NCBI RefSeq assembly: GCF_000473895.1
Contig: NZ_ASSJ01000031.1
Location: forward strand, 1-64,000
Source of the DNA: Rubidibacter lacunae KORDI 51-2
GTDB lineage: Bacteria; Cyanobacteriota; Cyanobacteriia; Cyanobacteriales; Rubidibacteraceae
DNA length: 64,000 nt
Direction of reading: 5' to 3'
Shown here piece by piece: positions 19,950 to 30,442 of this stretch. Under the pieces are notes generated by a model. The model searched no databases. It saw only the letters and a list, made by a program, of their open reading frames with translations, and was not told the origin of the DNA. A program made the position numbers and the translations under genes. Positions within the stretch are counted from its first letter, which is position 1, and each line of letters starts with the position of its first letter.

Positions 19950-21749
19950 ATGCCTGACTTTTCCCGCGGACATCCAGTTGGAGTTGCTCCTGCACGGATG
20001 ACCCTGCTGGCTGGAAGCTTTTTACTGTTTGGTTGGTTGACAGGTATGCCGGTGGCGATGGCGCAGTCGCCCCCCTCGCCTCGTCTGACCCAGCAGCCGA
20101 GCTCGCTACCGCCCGATCTATCTGGGGAGCCGCCCAACCGCTTCGACCCGCTGCCCGAACGCACGCCCGAGCCCACAACACCGACGCCACTGCCGCCGCC
20201 AGTTGAGCTCTTGACACCCAACTCAGAATCCGAGCCGGACGCATCCACTCCAAACGGAGATTTAACGGTTGTGGTCGAGCGCTTCGAGGTTCTTGGCAGC
20301 ACGGTATTTACACCCGAAGAGCTGGCGAACCTCCTTGCACCCTTTACAAACCGCCCTCTGACCTTTGCCGAGCTGCTCGCCGCGCGCTCGGCCGTCACCG
20401 ACTTGTACGTCGATAACGGCTATATCTCGTCTGGAGCGCTCATTCCTCCGCAGGAACTCGTCAATGGCGTCGTGACGATCGAAGTCGTGGAAGGCGGGCT
20501 CGAAACCATCGACGCGATCGTCAGCGGGGGCAATTTGCGCCCGGCGTACGTTCGCAACCGCATCGCTCTAGCTGCGGATGCACCGCTGAACATCAACCGC
20601 CTGCGCGACGCACTACAGCTACTGCAAATCGATCCGCGCGTGGAGCGCTTGGAGGCAGAGCTATCTGCCAGTCCGCAACCGGGATTGAGCCTTTTGACCG
20701 TAGAGGTAACGACGGCAAAAACCTTCGGGCTCGACCTAGAGTTCGATAACGGGCGATCGCCGAGTGTCGGAAGTTTCCGCCGTCGCCTCACTCTCTTGGA
20801 CGAGAATCTAACCGGTATCGGCGACGAGCTGTTCTTAAGCTACACCAATACTACGGGCAGCAACGCCATCGACTTCGAGTACGGGCTACCGGTCAACCCG
20901 CGCAACGGGTCGGTGTCATTTGCGTTCGGCTTTAGTAACAACAGCGTCATCGTGGATCCATTTGCCGCACTCGATATCGAGTCGGATTCGCGCTATTACG
21001 AGCTGACCTACCGCCAGCCGCTGATCGAAACGCCGCGTCGCGAGTTGGCGGTGGGGTTGACGGTCTCCCGCCTTGCCAGCGACACCGAGCTTTTGAACGT
21101 GCCGTTTCCGCTGGCATTCGGGGCGAACGCAGAGGGGGAAACTCGCATCAATGCTCTACGACTCGTGCAGGAGTTCACCCAGCGGGCAGAGCGACAGGTG
21201 TTTGCGGTGCGATCGCAGCTCAGCGTTGGCATCGATGCCTTCAATGCGACAACCAACGACGGCGACATCCCAGACTCGAACTTCGTAGCGTGGCGGTTGC
21301 AGGGTCAGTTCGTGCGCGCGCTTTACGAGGACGCGTTGTTCGTCGTCCGCGGCGACCTACAGCTGAGCGATCGCCCGCTGGTGTCCCTAGAGCAGTTCAG
21401 CGTTGGCGGGTGGCAAAGCGTACGCGGCTATCGCCAGGATTTTTTGCTAACCGATAACGGTGCGCTGATAACGTCAGAAGTGCGCTTGCCGATTTTCCGG
21501 GCGCGAAACATTAACGGCGTCTTGCAGATAGTTCCGTTTGTCGATGTCGGTTCGGGCTGGAACAACAACAGCATTCCCGACCCCGATCCGGGCACGTTGG
21601 TAGGCATCGGCGCTGGCTTGCTGTGGCAGCAGGGAGATCGCTGGTTCATGCGCGTCGACTACGGTATTCCGCTGGTAGATGATGAGATGGATGGCGACAC
21701 GCTTCAGGAAGATGGAGTGTATTTCTCGATTGTCGTCTCGCCGTTTTAG
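19950..21749 (+). CDS. TpsB/FhaC-type outer-membrane transporter with POTRA domain
   Basis: About 599 residues from the ATG at 19950 (an in-frame TTG lies at 19941). An N-terminal signal segment around residues 17-39 (MTLLAGSFLLFGWLTGMPVA) is followed by a Pro-rich linker, a POTRA domain at about 108-185 (VERFEVLGSTVFTPEELANLL...VVEGG), and a 16-strand-type barrel ending in VYFSIVVSPF with a C-terminal Phe. The ShlB-like block GGWQSVRGYRQDFLLTDNGA matches the VRGY/F motif that secretion partners insert into the pore. Two-partner secretion normally needs a large TpsA exoprotein; none is adjacent. Omp85-like assembly or polysaccharide-related use is an alternative. Confidence 0.85.
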   Translation: MPDFSRGHPVGVAPARMTLLAGSFLLFGWLTGMPVAMAQSPPSPRLTQQPSSLPPDLSGEPPNRFDPLPERTPEPTTPTPLPPPVELLTPNSESEPDASTPNGDLTVVVERFEVLGSTVFTPEELANLLAPFTNRPLTFAELLAARSAVTDLYVDNGYISSGALIPPQELVNGVVTIEVVEGGLETIDAIVSGGNLRPAYVRNRIALAADAPLNINRLRDALQLLQIDPRVERLEAELSASPQPGLSLLTVEVTTAKTFGLDLEFDNGRSPSVGSFRRRLTLLDENLTGIGDELFLSYTNTTGSNAIDFEYGLPVNPRNGSVSFAFGFSNNSVIVDPFAALDIESDSRYYELTYRQPLIETPRRELAVGLTVSRLASDTELLNVPFPLAFGANAEGETRINALRLVQEFTQRAERQVFAVRSQLSVGIDAFNATTNDGDIPDSNFVAWRLQGQFVRALYEDALFVVRGDLQLSDRPLVSLEQFSVGGWQSVRGYRQDFLLTDNGALITSEVRLPIFRARNINGVLQIVPFVDVGSGWNNNSIPDPDPGTLVGIGAGLLWQQGDRWFMRVDYGIPLVDDEMDGDTLQEDGVYFSIVVSPF

Positions 21750-21963
21750 CCCATTACGGCCAGCCGCGCCTCAAGCAAACACTCGCACTTGCACGGTAAC
21801 TAACCACGTTCGGACCCGAATTTGAGGGATTTTGCAACATTGCATCCGAATCGAACCGAGCGTAGCCGAGCAAGAAAAAGCTAATCCCTACCAACACTGC
21901 CAGTTGCAATATCCTCGTCCCATCGCGATCGCCAGACTGCTACCCCAACAACAGCGCTTTATT

Positions 21964-23646
21964 CTAGTCGCACTTGCCAGACTCACAGAAGCTGTAAATC
22001 GTCTGCGTTGCCAACTTCTGACAGACGACTGACGGTCTGTCTGCGCCCAGCACGAACGACTGACGATCCAGTCGCATCTGCAGGCCGACCATCGGGTCTT
22101 CACCCGGCGAGACGAGAAACTCCAGGCGGAGCACTTTATCCCACGCCCCCAACTCGTCGAGGATCGGTGCAATCGCTCGGATGTAGGGATGATCCGGATC
22201 GCGAAACCACTCTGAGGTGGTCAAGTCAGCTTGGTCGAAACCCAAATGCAGGGTCAGATCCGGCTTGCCAAACAAGGCGATCGCCACCGGTCGCGCTTCT
22301 TCTTGCACCACCAAACTCTGCCGCCGCGCCAGTTCGCGTACGCACTCCAAGCGCTCGTAACGCTCGGTCGGCGTCGTCGAGTCGCGCCAGGCAATCGCCA
22401 CGCCAACCAGGTAGCTCTGCAGCAACATGTGGTCGAGCTTGCTGGCTTTAGTAGCCAGGTACGTCGAGTTATACTGAGTGGCTTCAATTAGCAATGGGAC
22501 GCGCTCGACGACTTCCAAACCGTAGCCCCGCAGTCCGGCAATCTTGCGCGGGTTGTTGGTGATCAGGCGAATCTGGCGCACGCCCAAGTCATTGAGCATC
22601 TGCGCGCCCATGCCGTAATCGCGCAGGTCTGCCGGGAAGCCCAGCTTTTCATTTGCTTCCACCGTGTCCAGGCCCATATCCTGCAACGAGTAGGCTTTGA
22701 GCTTGTTGAGTAAGCCGATGCCTCGCCCTTCCTGGCGCAGGTACACAACAACGCCTTGACCGGCACTTTCGAGCATCTTCAACGCCGCTTCCAACTGCAT
22801 CCGGCAGTCACAGCGCATCGACCCCAGCGCGTCTCCGGTCAAACACTCCGAGTGCATGCGGACCAACACTGGATGCTGTCCGAACTCCGCCGGATTGCCC
22901 TTGACAACGGCTATGTGCTCGCTGCCGTCGAGTTCGTTGCGGTAGGCATAGATCTCGAACTCACCGAACTGACTGGGAAACTTGCAAATGGTCTCGCGGC
23001 GGACGAAGCGATCGTGCTGCAAGCGATACTCGATCAAATCGGCTATGCCGATCAGCTTGAGACCGTGCTTGCGCGCGTAATCGCTTAATTGGGGCAGCCG
23101 CGCCATCGATCCGTCCGGATTCTGGATCTCGCAGATGACGCCCGCTGGCTTCATTCCTGCCAGTCGCGCTAGGTCCACAGCCGCTTCCGTGTGTCCGGCT
23201 CGCTTGAGAACGCCACCTTCACGTGCCCGAATCGGAAACACGTGCCCCGGGCGGGCGAGATCGTCCGGCTTGGTTGTCGGGTCGAGGGCTGCTTGAATCG
23301 TGCGGGCGCGATCCTCGGCAGAAATACCCGTAGTAACGCCCAAGTGACCTGCCGCATCGATGCTGACGGTAAAAGCCGTTTGGTTGCTATCGGTGTTGCG
23401 CGTCACCATCAGGGGTAAGTCCAGCGCGTCCAGGCGATCGCCCTTCATTGCCAAGCAGATCAATCCGCGCGCTTCTACGGCCATGAAATTAATGGCATCT
23501 GGAGTAATCGCTTCGGCGGCGCAAATCAGATCGCCTTCATTCTCTCGATTCTCGTCATCGACGACGACGACCATGCGACCGGCGCGGATGTCCGCAATTG
23601 CGGCTTCAATGTCGTCAAAGATTGGGGACGTGTACTGCGCTTGCAC
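21964..23646 (-). CDS. ribBA: Bifunctional DHBP synthase / GTP cyclohydrolase II
   Basis: Makes both riboflavin precursors: 3,4-dihydroxy-2-butanone 4-phosphate from ribulose 5-phosphate, and the pyrimidine from GTP. Of 560 residues, about 6-205 are RibB ([11 protein letters not shown] acid motif at 30-40; [11 protein letters not shown] near 149), and about 210-405 are RibA with zinc ligands Cys268, Cys279 and Cys281 ([14 protein letters not shown]) and [11 protein letters not shown]-terminal extension of about 150 residues (from [20 protein letters not shown]) is also present in other cyanobacterial RibBA proteins as I recall; its role is unknown. Divergent from argC. Confidence 0.96.
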   Translation of the reverse strand: MQAQYTSPIFDDIEAAIADIRAGRMVVVVDDENRENEGDLICAAEAITPDAINFMAVEARGLICLAMKGDRLDALDLPLMVTRNTDSNQTAFTVSIDAAGHLGVTTGISAEDRARTIQAALDPTTKPDDLARPGHVFPIRAREGGVLKRAGHTEAAVDLARLAGMKPAGVICEIQNPDGSMARLPQLSDYARKHGLKLIGIADLIEYRLQHDRFVRRETICKFPSQFGEFEIYAYRNELDGSEHIAVVKGNPAEFGQHPVLVRMHSECLTGDALGSMRCDCRMQLEAALKMLESAGQGVVVYLRQEGRGIGLLNKLKAYSLQDMGLDTVEANEKLGFPADLRDYGMGAQMLNDLGVRQIRLITNNPRKIAGLRGYGLEVVERVPLLIEATQYNSTYLATKASKLDHMLLQSYLVGVAIAWRDSTTPTERYERLECVRELARRQSLVVQEEARPVAIALFGKPDLTLHLGFDQADLTTSEWFRDPDHPYIRAIAPILDELGAWDKVLRLEFLVSPGEDPMVGLQMRLDRQSFVLGADRPSVVCQKLATQTIYSFCESGKCD

Positions 23647-23989
23647 GGGGTGTTGGGATCCGTCTCGACTGGGGAGCAGTTGGAACTGTTAGAGTTACCG
23701 ATGAGAAATCTTGTAAATTTTTATTAAAATAACGGCTCGGTAACCGATTGTAGCGCGTTCGCAGGAACAGCAGCAGCCTGGGATTGCTGCTGTTGTTCGT
23801 CCGGTTTGATACTAAAATGCAGCCATCGCCAGCAGGGTAAGCGCTGCAATGCGCTCGAGCGCTAGGGACTTCCGGGAAAACCCGCTTCACTGCAGGCAAC
23901 CATCCAGCGGAGACGGGCGAACCTAAGGTCGAACCTAAGGCAGTCAAAGGTAGCACTACAGCACCCAAGCGGAATTGCGAACGAATATT
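23647..23989. other. Divergent intergenic region ribBA / argC
   Basis: About 340 bases. A 12-base tandem direct repeat (CGAACCTAAGG twice) lies at about 23919-23941, 45 bases before argC. I see no FMN riboswitch-like pattern before ribBA. Confidence 0.4.
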
Positions 23990-25048
23990 ATGGGCGACTC
24001 AGACCGCATCCCAGTTGGCATTATCGGCGCGTCCGGCTATGGCGGCGTGCAGCTCGTCCGACTATTGCTCGACCACCCGCGCGTGGAAATCGCCTATCTT
24101 GGCGGCGACAGCAGTGCAGGCAGACCTTATGCCGATCTGTATCCCCATCTCGGACATCGCTTTCCGCAGGCGGTTGAGCCCATCGACCTCGACGCGATCG
24201 CCGCTCGATGCGAGATCGTGTTTCTGGGGTTGCCCCACGGGCTGGCATACGAACTGGTACCTGGTTTGCTAGAGCGCGGCTGCCGCGTATTCGATTTATC
24301 GGCAGATTACCGCTTTCAAAACTTGGACGATTACACGGCGGCTTACAGCATCGATCGCCGCGATCGCGAGGTGGCTGCCAGCGCAGTATACGGTCTGCCA
24401 GAGTTATATCGCGGCCGAATCGAGGAGACCCGTTTGGTCGGCTGTCCGGGGTGCTATCCAACGGCCAGTCTGCTGGCACTTGCGCCGCTACTAAAACAAG
24501 GGTTGATCGACTTAGAAACCGTGGTGATCGATGCAAAGTCAGGGACGTCCGGCAGCGGGCGCAAGGCGAAGATCGGGATGCTCCTAGCCGAGGCGGACAG
24601 CACGGTTACGGCCTACGGCGTGGCCGGACACCGTCACACGCCGGAAATCGAGCAATTGTGCAGCGAGCTGGCCGGTCAGGAGATGCGCGTTCAGTTTACC
24701 CCTCATCTCATGCCGATGGTACGCGGGATGCTGGCAACCGTTTATGCCAAGCTGCGCGATCCGGGCTTAGTCCGCGAGGATTTACTGACGATTTACAGCG
24801 TGTTTTATCGCAGTTCGCCGTTCGTCCGCGTCCTGCCCAATGGTATCTATCCGCAGACGAAGTGGGCAGCCACTACCAATTCGTGCTACCTCGGCGTTGA
24901 GGTCGACCCGCGCACTGGACGCGCGATCGTGATGTCGGCGATCGACAATCTGATTAAAGGGCAGTCCGGTCAGGCCATACAATGCATGAACCTAGCAATG
25001 GGCTGGGAGGAAACCTTGGGCTTGCCGTTGCTCGGATTCTATCCATAA
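23990..25048 (+). CDS. argC: N-acetyl-gamma-glutamyl-phosphate reductase
   Basis: Third step of arginine synthesis: NADPH-dependent reduction of N-acetylglutamyl phosphate to the semialdehyde. The ATG at 23990 gives 352 residues starting [19 protein letters not shown], with the dinucleotide motif GASGYGG. The catalytic Cys155 lies in [12 protein letters not shown], and the conserved His motif is in [12 protein letters not shown]. An in-frame TTG at 23975 would add five residues and is less likely. Complete. Confidence 0.95.
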   Translation: MGDSDRIPVGIIGASGYGGVQLVRLLLDHPRVEIAYLGGDSSAGRPYADLYPHLGHRFPQAVEPIDLDAIAARCEIVFLGLPHGLAYELVPGLLERGCRVFDLSADYRFQNLDDYTAAYSIDRRDREVAASAVYGLPELYRGRIEETRLVGCPGCYPTASLLALAPLLKQGLIDLETVVIDAKSGTSGSGRKAKIGMLLAEADSTVTAYGVAGHRHTPEIEQLCSELAGQEMRVQFTPHLMPMVRGMLATVYAKLRDPGLVREDLLTIYSVFYRSSPFVRVLPNGIYPQTKWAATTNSCYLGVEVDPRTGRAIVMSAIDNLIKGQSGQAIQCMNLAMGWEETLGLPLLGFYP

Positions 25049-25192
25049 GCACACCAGCAGCCAGCATTTGCAAGCAATCAGCTGCCGACCGCGCAGACCC
25101 CGATGGCGGCTCGATCCCAGTAGCTTGAGACATCGCATCTCTGGCAGTGGAGACTGTGCTAAACTGCAGGTCGACTCCTCGATTCGGCGCTC

Positions 25193-25780
25193 GTGTCTTT
25201 CTCTTACGAACTCCTCTGGACGTTAATCGGCTTATTGCTGACCATTGGCGGTACGTTCGTCGAAGCCTTCGCCACCAACCCGCCTTGGCAGTGGGGCGAT
25301 CTCGGTCTTAAAATCCAGACCCTCGGCGTGACCTTTCAAACCGGTGCGGTGTTGTTAACAGGTTGCGTAGGTGGCAAAAAAGCTGGTGCCCTATCACAGG
25401 TGGCCTATCTTATGCTCGGGCTCGCCTGGCTGCCGGTTTTCTCACATGGCGGCGGTTGGAGTTATTTGCAGCAGCCGACCTTCGGTTACATACTCGGTTT
25501 CGTTCCCGGCGCGTGGCTTTGCGGCTGGCTGGCTTTTCGCGATCGACCGAAAATTGAGATGCTCGTTCTGGCTAGTGCGGCCGGTTTGGTTGTCATCCAC
25601 GCTTGTGGGTTGCTGTATCTCACCGGACTGGCTTTTATCGGACCGAAGTTTGGAGCAACGGGTCCGCCTCTGCTCGCAGCGCTGTCGGCATATTCTTTGA
25701 AACCCCTGCCCGGACAGCTAGCCGTGCTGTGTGCGGCAGCCACTATTGCCTTTGGATTGCGTCAGGTGCAGTTTAATTAA
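25193..25780 (+). CDS. bioY: BioY family biotin transporter substrate-binding protein
   Basis: 195 residues, GTG start at 25193. Six predicted helices; the diagnostic BioY block GYILGFVPGAWLCGWLA lies near residues 97-113, and the His-bearing helix VVIHACGLLYLTG follows. BioY is the S-component that binds biotin, working alone or with an EcfT/EcfA energy module; no module is nearby. lspA follows 120 bases downstream on the same strand, a pairing I recall from other cyanobacteria. An extended N-terminal region (LLWTLIGLLLTIGG) fits the cyanobacterial form. Confidence 0.85.
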   Translation: MSFSYELLWTLIGLLLTIGGTFVEAFATNPPWQWGDLGLKIQTLGVTFQTGAVLLTGCVGGKKAGALSQVAYLMLGLAWLPVFSHGGGWSYLQQPTFGYILGFVPGAWLCGWLAFRDRPKIEMLVLASAAGLVVIHACGLLYLTGLAFIGPKFGATGPPLLAALSAYSLKPLPGQLAVLCAAATIAFGLRQVQFN

Positions 25781-25900
25781 GAGCAAGAGGCATTTCTATC
25801 AGGGGTGATTGTCGCTTGCCGTTCCCTGTTCCTAGTCCTGTCTCAAGCTTTCTGCTTACGGACGTTTGGTTTCAGCTCATTGTGAGGTGCGATCGCGCCC

Positions 25901-26386
25901 GTGAAAAACGCTCGATTTTGGATTGTTGCGATCGTCGGCTTTGCTCTCGATCAGCTGACAAAATTCTGGACCGTGCAGAGCTTTGACCAGATTGGCGATA
26001 CGCTCCCCCTGTGGTCCGGGGTGTTTCATTTAACTTACGTTCAGAATCCGGGCGCGGCGTTCAGCTTTTTCAGTGAGTCAGGAGGCTGGCTACGCTGGCT
26101 GTCGCTAACGGTGAGTGTGGGCTTGGGTATTTACGCTCTCGTAGTGCGTCTGCACCCCCTGGAGCAGGTGGGATTTGGCTGCATTCTTGCCGGTGCTGCC
26201 GGCAATGGCGTCGATCGCTTTTTATTCGGTTACGTCGTCGATTTCCTCGACTTCCGGCTGATCGACTTTCCTGTTTTCAATATTGCCGACGTAGCAATCA
26301 ACATCGGCATTGTGTTGATTCTACTGGATACTTTTCAGCGCTCAAGACCCGAGCGCACGAACAATCGAAAGCAGACGCGCCAGTAA
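25901..26386 (+). CDS. lspA: Prolipoprotein signal peptidase (signal peptidase II)
   Basis: Inner-membrane aspartic protease that removes signal peptides from diacylglyceryl-modified prolipoproteins. GTG start at 25901, 161 residues, four helices. The family blocks are DQLTKFW (17-23), VQNPGAAFSFF (47-57), AGAAGNGVDRF with catalytic Asp105, and FPVFNIADVAINIG with catalytic Asp130. The basic C-terminal tail is normal. Length and motifs are complete. Confidence 0.95.
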   Translation: MKNARFWIVAIVGFALDQLTKFWTVQSFDQIGDTLPLWSGVFHLTYVQNPGAAFSFFSESGGWLRWLSLTVSVGLGIYALVVRLHPLEQVGFGCILAGAAGNGVDRFLFGYVVDFLDFRLIDFPVFNIADVAINIGIVLILLDTFQRSRPERTNNRKQTRQ

Positions 26387-26612
26387 CTGGCCTGGCATCG
26401 CATAGAGTTTAGAAGAAGTGGTTTATAAGTTGTTATGGAGGCTCAAATCTTTGCTGTCTCTACTTTTTAACCATTCATGAAATGCCAAATGGTACCTATA
26501 TGATACAAAGTCAAAAAAAGTGGGCGTCGCAAAATAGGGGTTTAAGCGCTCGAACCACCATGCTGAACCCACCAGATATGAAGTGCCCAGACTGCCATTC
26601 CGAAGATATTCC
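26387..26612. other. Spacer between lspA and a mobile repeat
   Basis: About 225 bases without a gene. Together with the elements that follow to 27639 it forms a 1.25 kb gene-free zone dominated by mobile DNA remnants. Confidence 0.4.
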
Positions 26613-26781
26613 CTAGCCTGGATTATTCATGAACTCTTCTGCGGAGACCCTAAACCTTTTGCCGTAAAAGGCTTGCAGACTTTTTCGCTCAATGAAAGTG
26701 CGTTTCCATACACGTAAATGGAGCCTAGTCAGAGCAAGGTTTTGAGGTTTCGTCAAAATCTTCGTGAATAGCTTGCTTTAG
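26613..26781 (+). mobile_element. Family 1 MITE, copy 2
   Basis: About 169 bases, same orientation as the copy at 14331-14500 and colinear with it. The left end is CTAGCCTGGATTATTCATGAA. The right end is decayed (its complement reads CTAAAGCAAGCTATTCACGAA), so only the inner part of the terminal repeat still matches. No open frame. Confidence 0.8.
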
Positions 26782-27022
26782 TACAGACACCGCCACCGCA
26801 CGCAAAATAACTAATGCAAAGACTGCAAACGCCAATTCGTGGAGTTCTTCTTCCCACGGTGCCACCCTCCCTAGGTCCGAAAGGACTAAGGACTGCCTTC
26901 AGGCTCACTCGAAGTCCGTGGCTTCCGCTGTCTCGAGCGCTGTAGCGGGGTCTGACATAACACGGACATAAGCTGGGTTCGCCAAAGAGCAAAATACGGG
27001 CCGAAGCTGCCAACCAACAATA

Positions 27023-27432
27023 CCCCTGAACCCGAGATTGGAGAACTCGATAAACTACAGACGTCTATATCTCCAAGAAAAAAGCTTGCACCGAACAGTC
27101 GTCAACCCCAATCAACGAGGATTGTGGCGTTGACCCTTGGCGGCCTCAACAAAAGGATTTTTTAAATCGCTAGGGGAGCGAGTGAAAGGAGGAAATTGCT
27201 TCTGGTGGGTGACTAACGGCTAAGGAGCAAACAAAAATTTCATCGACGCAGCTACCCACATAGTGAACACGATATACGAGAAGCTAATGGAAGGAGAGAA
27301 CACGAGGCTGAAGCACTACCCGGTAAAGCTCAGACGCAAGAGCCAGTGCCACTCAAAATCGGAGGGAAACTGAGGCTATCGGTGAGACTTCTGGTTCACA
27401 ATATGCGCCATCGCCAGATTCCGATTTGAGGT
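27023..27432 (+). pseudogene. IS1-family transposase relic
   Basis: Fragments of an IS1-type transposase in plus-strand frames. EIGELDKLQTSISPRKK at about 27032-27082 resembles the IS1 EL-DELQT...KKNK block. LMEGENTRLKHYPVKLRRK at about 27284-27340, then SQCHSKSEG, and after a frameshift KLRLSVRLLVHNMRHRQIPI ending at a TGA near 27427, resemble the IS1 C-terminus (ENTRLRHYLARLHRKT.CYSKS...SVRLL). The middle, with the catalytic residues, is unreadable and no N-terminal half is visible. The assignment rests on recalled family sequence. Confidence 0.6.
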
Positions 27433-27639
27433 AACCATCCCTTGCTTATGTAATGCCCATATCCGCATTTTGCAATCATTGACGTATCGGTATCGCCATA
27501 CTATTCTTCGAGGCAGTCCAATCCTGCATGGCTTTTCGGCGGCAAAGTATCGTTTGGCGATCTCGACTTGAGATACTGTGGCAACCTAAACATAGCTAGA
27601 GTCTATTCTTTACCAGACAAGGAACTATAAATAATTATC

Positions 27640-29148
27640 GTGACTAAAATCTCACTTTCTATTGTCAAGAGGTTCGCGTCTATTTTGACGTTTGCCATCC
27701 CTTTTTTAGTTAATTATGACTTAATTTTAGATTACTTTTACCGATGCCAAGCCCCTTTTCTGGACACAGGGCTTATTTCAGGAATTATGTGGCGTAATAC
27801 TTGGGCACTCTACACACCAGAAGTCTCCGGATCGAGCTCTTTTATTCAAACCCACACCACATTTATCTATTGGATTTCCTCAGCAATTAGCTCTGTTTTA
27901 CCTCTTAATTCCGTACAGAATTTTGGATTGTTTCTAGGTCTTGCGTATGCGATCCAAGCGATTGTTATTTACTATTTCCTACTTTGGCAACAACCAACTT
28001 GGCGTACGCATTGGGGATACGTTGGTGCAAGTGGGATTGGGGTCTTATTCGCATTTAACGGTATCACTCAAGCGATGATGGGATACCCACATACTGAAAT
28101 TGCAGGTTCAGTCCTCCTGATTGCTTTTTTATGTTGTTGGGCTAGTCGACGCTATTATTGGGCGATCGCCCCTTTTGTGTTGTGTCTGATGGTACGAGAA
28201 GACTTGGGCTTTCATATTTTCGGAATTCTAGGCTTAGTGTTATTTTCTCAATTATTGAATCGCCAGTTTTGGCAAGATGCTCTCGGGCGTTGGACTTGCA
28301 GATTTGCGATAATAGCCTTTCTGTATAGTTGCGGGGCATTGATTTTGCAAGATTTGTTGTTTCAAAATGGAGACGATGCCCTCAGCAGACAATACTTAGG
28401 ATATCCTCCATTTGCACACATTTCAGCAACACTCCTTAAGGAACGCCTAAGCTTCTACTTGAGTACAAAACAATATCTTTATTTGCCAGCGCTCTCAACC
28501 TTTTTCATGGCATTATATCCCTTGCCACGTATGGGATTAACAATTGGCTTTATCGCATATGTTCCCTGGTTCCTCCTACATCTCTTGGCTGTCTCGGAGC
28601 AACCGGGACTATTAAAAGGATATTATGCATTTCCCTACGTAGTAAGCTTGGCTTGGCCCCTTATCTGGCCGTGGATACAACACCAGCCGCCATCTCTTAA
28701 ATCTAAACATTTAGCCGTTCGAGTTTTTATAGTTGGACTAGTTCTCTCAGTTTTTGGAGGTTGGATATCGCCCACAGCAGGAACAGTTGACCTTAGTGCG
28801 ATTAGCTATAAAGCAGATGTACGAGCTTTTAATGCCTTAGAGAGAGCAATCAATACCTCATCTGATCTAAAACCACTCTACGTGGATGAAAGTGTGGCAA
28901 CTCTTTTCCCGAAAAACTTTCAACCAAGGGAACGTTTAGAGTCTTACGTTCTAGAGCAAGATCGAGTAGGAACAGTACTTTACTGCGAGCCGAGCTTGGA
29001 GTCAAAATCACTCGAGAAGCTACTACGATCTCAATCCTTTGAGGCACAATATCAAGTCCGAAACACGCCCCTAAAAATGCAGACAAATGTTAGTTTCAAA
29101 GACCTACATCCTCGTTGGCAGGCCATCTTGGACCCCATAGATCAATAG
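27640..29148 (+). CDS. DUF2079-type multi-pass membrane protein
   Basis: 502 residues, GTG start at 27640. About ten hydrophobic segments, with early motif LDTGLISGIMWRN (near 40-52), HTEIAGSVLLIAFL and LMVREDLGFHIFGILGL, typical of the DUF2079 family of predicted membrane proteins that resemble GT-C glycosyltransferases. The C-terminal 120 residues are soluble. Base composition is clearly poorer in GC than both flanks, and only one HIP1 octamer (near 28162) occurs in 1.5 kb, which suggests acquisition by transfer. The IS1 relic and MITE upstream are consistent with that. Substrate unknown. Confidence 0.75.
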   Translation: MTKISLSIVKRFASILTFAIPFLVNYDLILDYFYRCQAPFLDTGLISGIMWRNTWALYTPEVSGSSSFIQTHTTFIYWISSAISSVLPLNSVQNFGLFLGLAYAIQAIVIYYFLLWQQPTWRTHWGYVGASGIGVLFAFNGITQAMMGYPHTEIAGSVLLIAFLCCWASRRYYWAIAPFVLCLMVREDLGFHIFGILGLVLFSQLLNRQFWQDALGRWTCRFAIIAFLYSCGALILQDLLFQNGDDALSRQYLGYPPFAHISATLLKERLSFYLSTKQYLYLPALSTFFMALYPLPRMGLTIGFIAYVPWFLLHLLAVSEQPGLLKGYYAFPYVVSLAWPLIWPWIQHQPPSLKSKHLAVRVFIVGLVLSVFGGWISPTAGTVDLSAISYKADVRAFNALERAINTSSDLKPLYVDESVATLFPKNFQPRERLESYVLEQDRVGTVLYCEPSLESKSLEKLLRSQSFEAQYQVRNTPLKMQTNVSFKDLHPRWQAILDPIDQ

Positions 29149-29406
29149 ATTTATTCTCATTCAATGAGATGAGGGTTGATTTTTTTGCGGGTTGAGAAAG
29201 CGATCGGCTCGGGGCGTTCGGTTTCTGAGTACCTTAGGATTCAAATTCGCGCATGCAACCGGTGCATGGGGGTTAGCGCTAGTCTTGCCCTCTTTTTTTG
29301 AGTCGCTCTCATTTTGGTTGATACCGTCGCAGGGCTGATGCCCAAGGGTTAAACTGAAACTGCTTGGGCAAACCCATGCCTATATTAAAGAGTTGAAATC
29401 AGTTTG

Positions 29407-30375
29407 ATGATAGACCAAATCCTCACAGCAGCAAGACGCTTATCAGAGAAAGCTCGTATCACGCCAACAGTAAGATCGATCGCGTTGAATGAAGCACTAG
29501 GCGCGGACGTAGTCTTTAAGTGCGAGAACTATCAAAAAATTGGCGCATTTAAGTACAGAGGAGCGTACAACGCCATCTCACAACTCTCACGTGAAAAACT
29601 CAGTAGGGGGATGGTTACTTACTCCTCCGGCAACCACGCGCAAGCGGTTGCACGGGTCGGGAAAGAGCTTGGCACTCAAACCGTTATTGTCATGCCAATT
29701 TACGCCTCGAGTAAAAAACGTCGAGCAACCGAGAAATATGGAGCTGAGGTGATTCTTCACGACCCCAAGCAAGTCACTTGCAAGCAAGTTGCAAACGATC
29801 TACAAAAACAATTTGGCTACGTTATGATTCCGCCGTACGATCATCCCCAAGTTATTGCAGGACAGGGAACTGCAGCACTAGAATTCCTCAGCCAGACCCC
29901 ACTAGATAGCCTGTTGGTGCCGTGTGGTGGCGGTGGGTTACTTAGCGGCTCGGCGATCGCGGCCAAGCACCTCAATCCAAAGTGCCGGGTCATTGGCATT
30001 GAACCCGTACTTGCCGATGACGCAACGCGCTCTTTTCATAGCCGTACGCTTCAGCGTGTCAAGAGCCCTGCCACCATCGCAGACGGTACCCGTGCCGAGT
30101 CCTTAGGTTCGCTAACGTTTCCTCTGATTCTGGACTACGTCGACGACATGCGAACGGTATCGGAGCAGGCAATTGTTGAAGCCGTGAGCTTTTTTTTCCA
30201 TGAAATGAAGCTAGTGGTCGAGCCTTCCGGTGCGCTGGGATTGGCAGCACTGCTCGACGGTGCGATCGAAGCAAACGGCATGGTGGGCGTAATCGTCAGT
30301 GGCGGGAACGTTGACGAGCACACCTTGAATCACATCTTGAGTTCTGCCAAACGTGACTTCGTCCACCAGCATTAA
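29407..30375 (+). CDS. Threonine/serine dehydratase or serine racemase family (PLP fold type II)
   Basis: 322 residues from the ATG at 29407. Lys49 in KIGAFKYRGAYNA is the PLP Schiff-base lysine; SSGNHAQAVA (73-82) binds the substrate carboxylate, and the phosphate-binding loop is CGGGGLLSG (173-181). There is no C-terminal ACT regulatory domain, so it is not biosynthetic IlvA; the length fits catabolic threonine dehydratase, serine racemase or threo-3-hydroxyaspartate ammonia-lyase. ADGTRAESLGSLTFPLI is characteristic of the racemase/hydroxyaspartate branch, but the exact substrate cannot be set from sequence alone. Confidence 0.88.
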   Translation: MIDQILTAARRLSEKARITPTVRSIALNEALGADVVFKCENYQKIGAFKYRGAYNAISQLSREKLSRGMVTYSSGNHAQAVARVGKELGTQTVIVMPIYASSKKRRATEKYGAEVILHDPKQVTCKQVANDLQKQFGYVMIPPYDHPQVIAGQGTAALEFLSQTPLDSLLVPCGGGGLLSGSAIAAKHLNPKCRVIGIEPVLADDATRSFHSRTLQRVKSPATIADGTRAESLGSLTFPLILDYVDDMRTVSEQAIVEAVSFFFHEMKLVVEPSGALGLAALLDGAIEANGMVGVIVSGGNVDEHTLNHILSSAKRDFVHQH

Positions 30376-30442
30376 CCGATACGCTCGTCCGATGCTCTGG
30401 TAGGCAGAATTGGTGAGGTTATTATTTTTTGAGCGAATTCAA

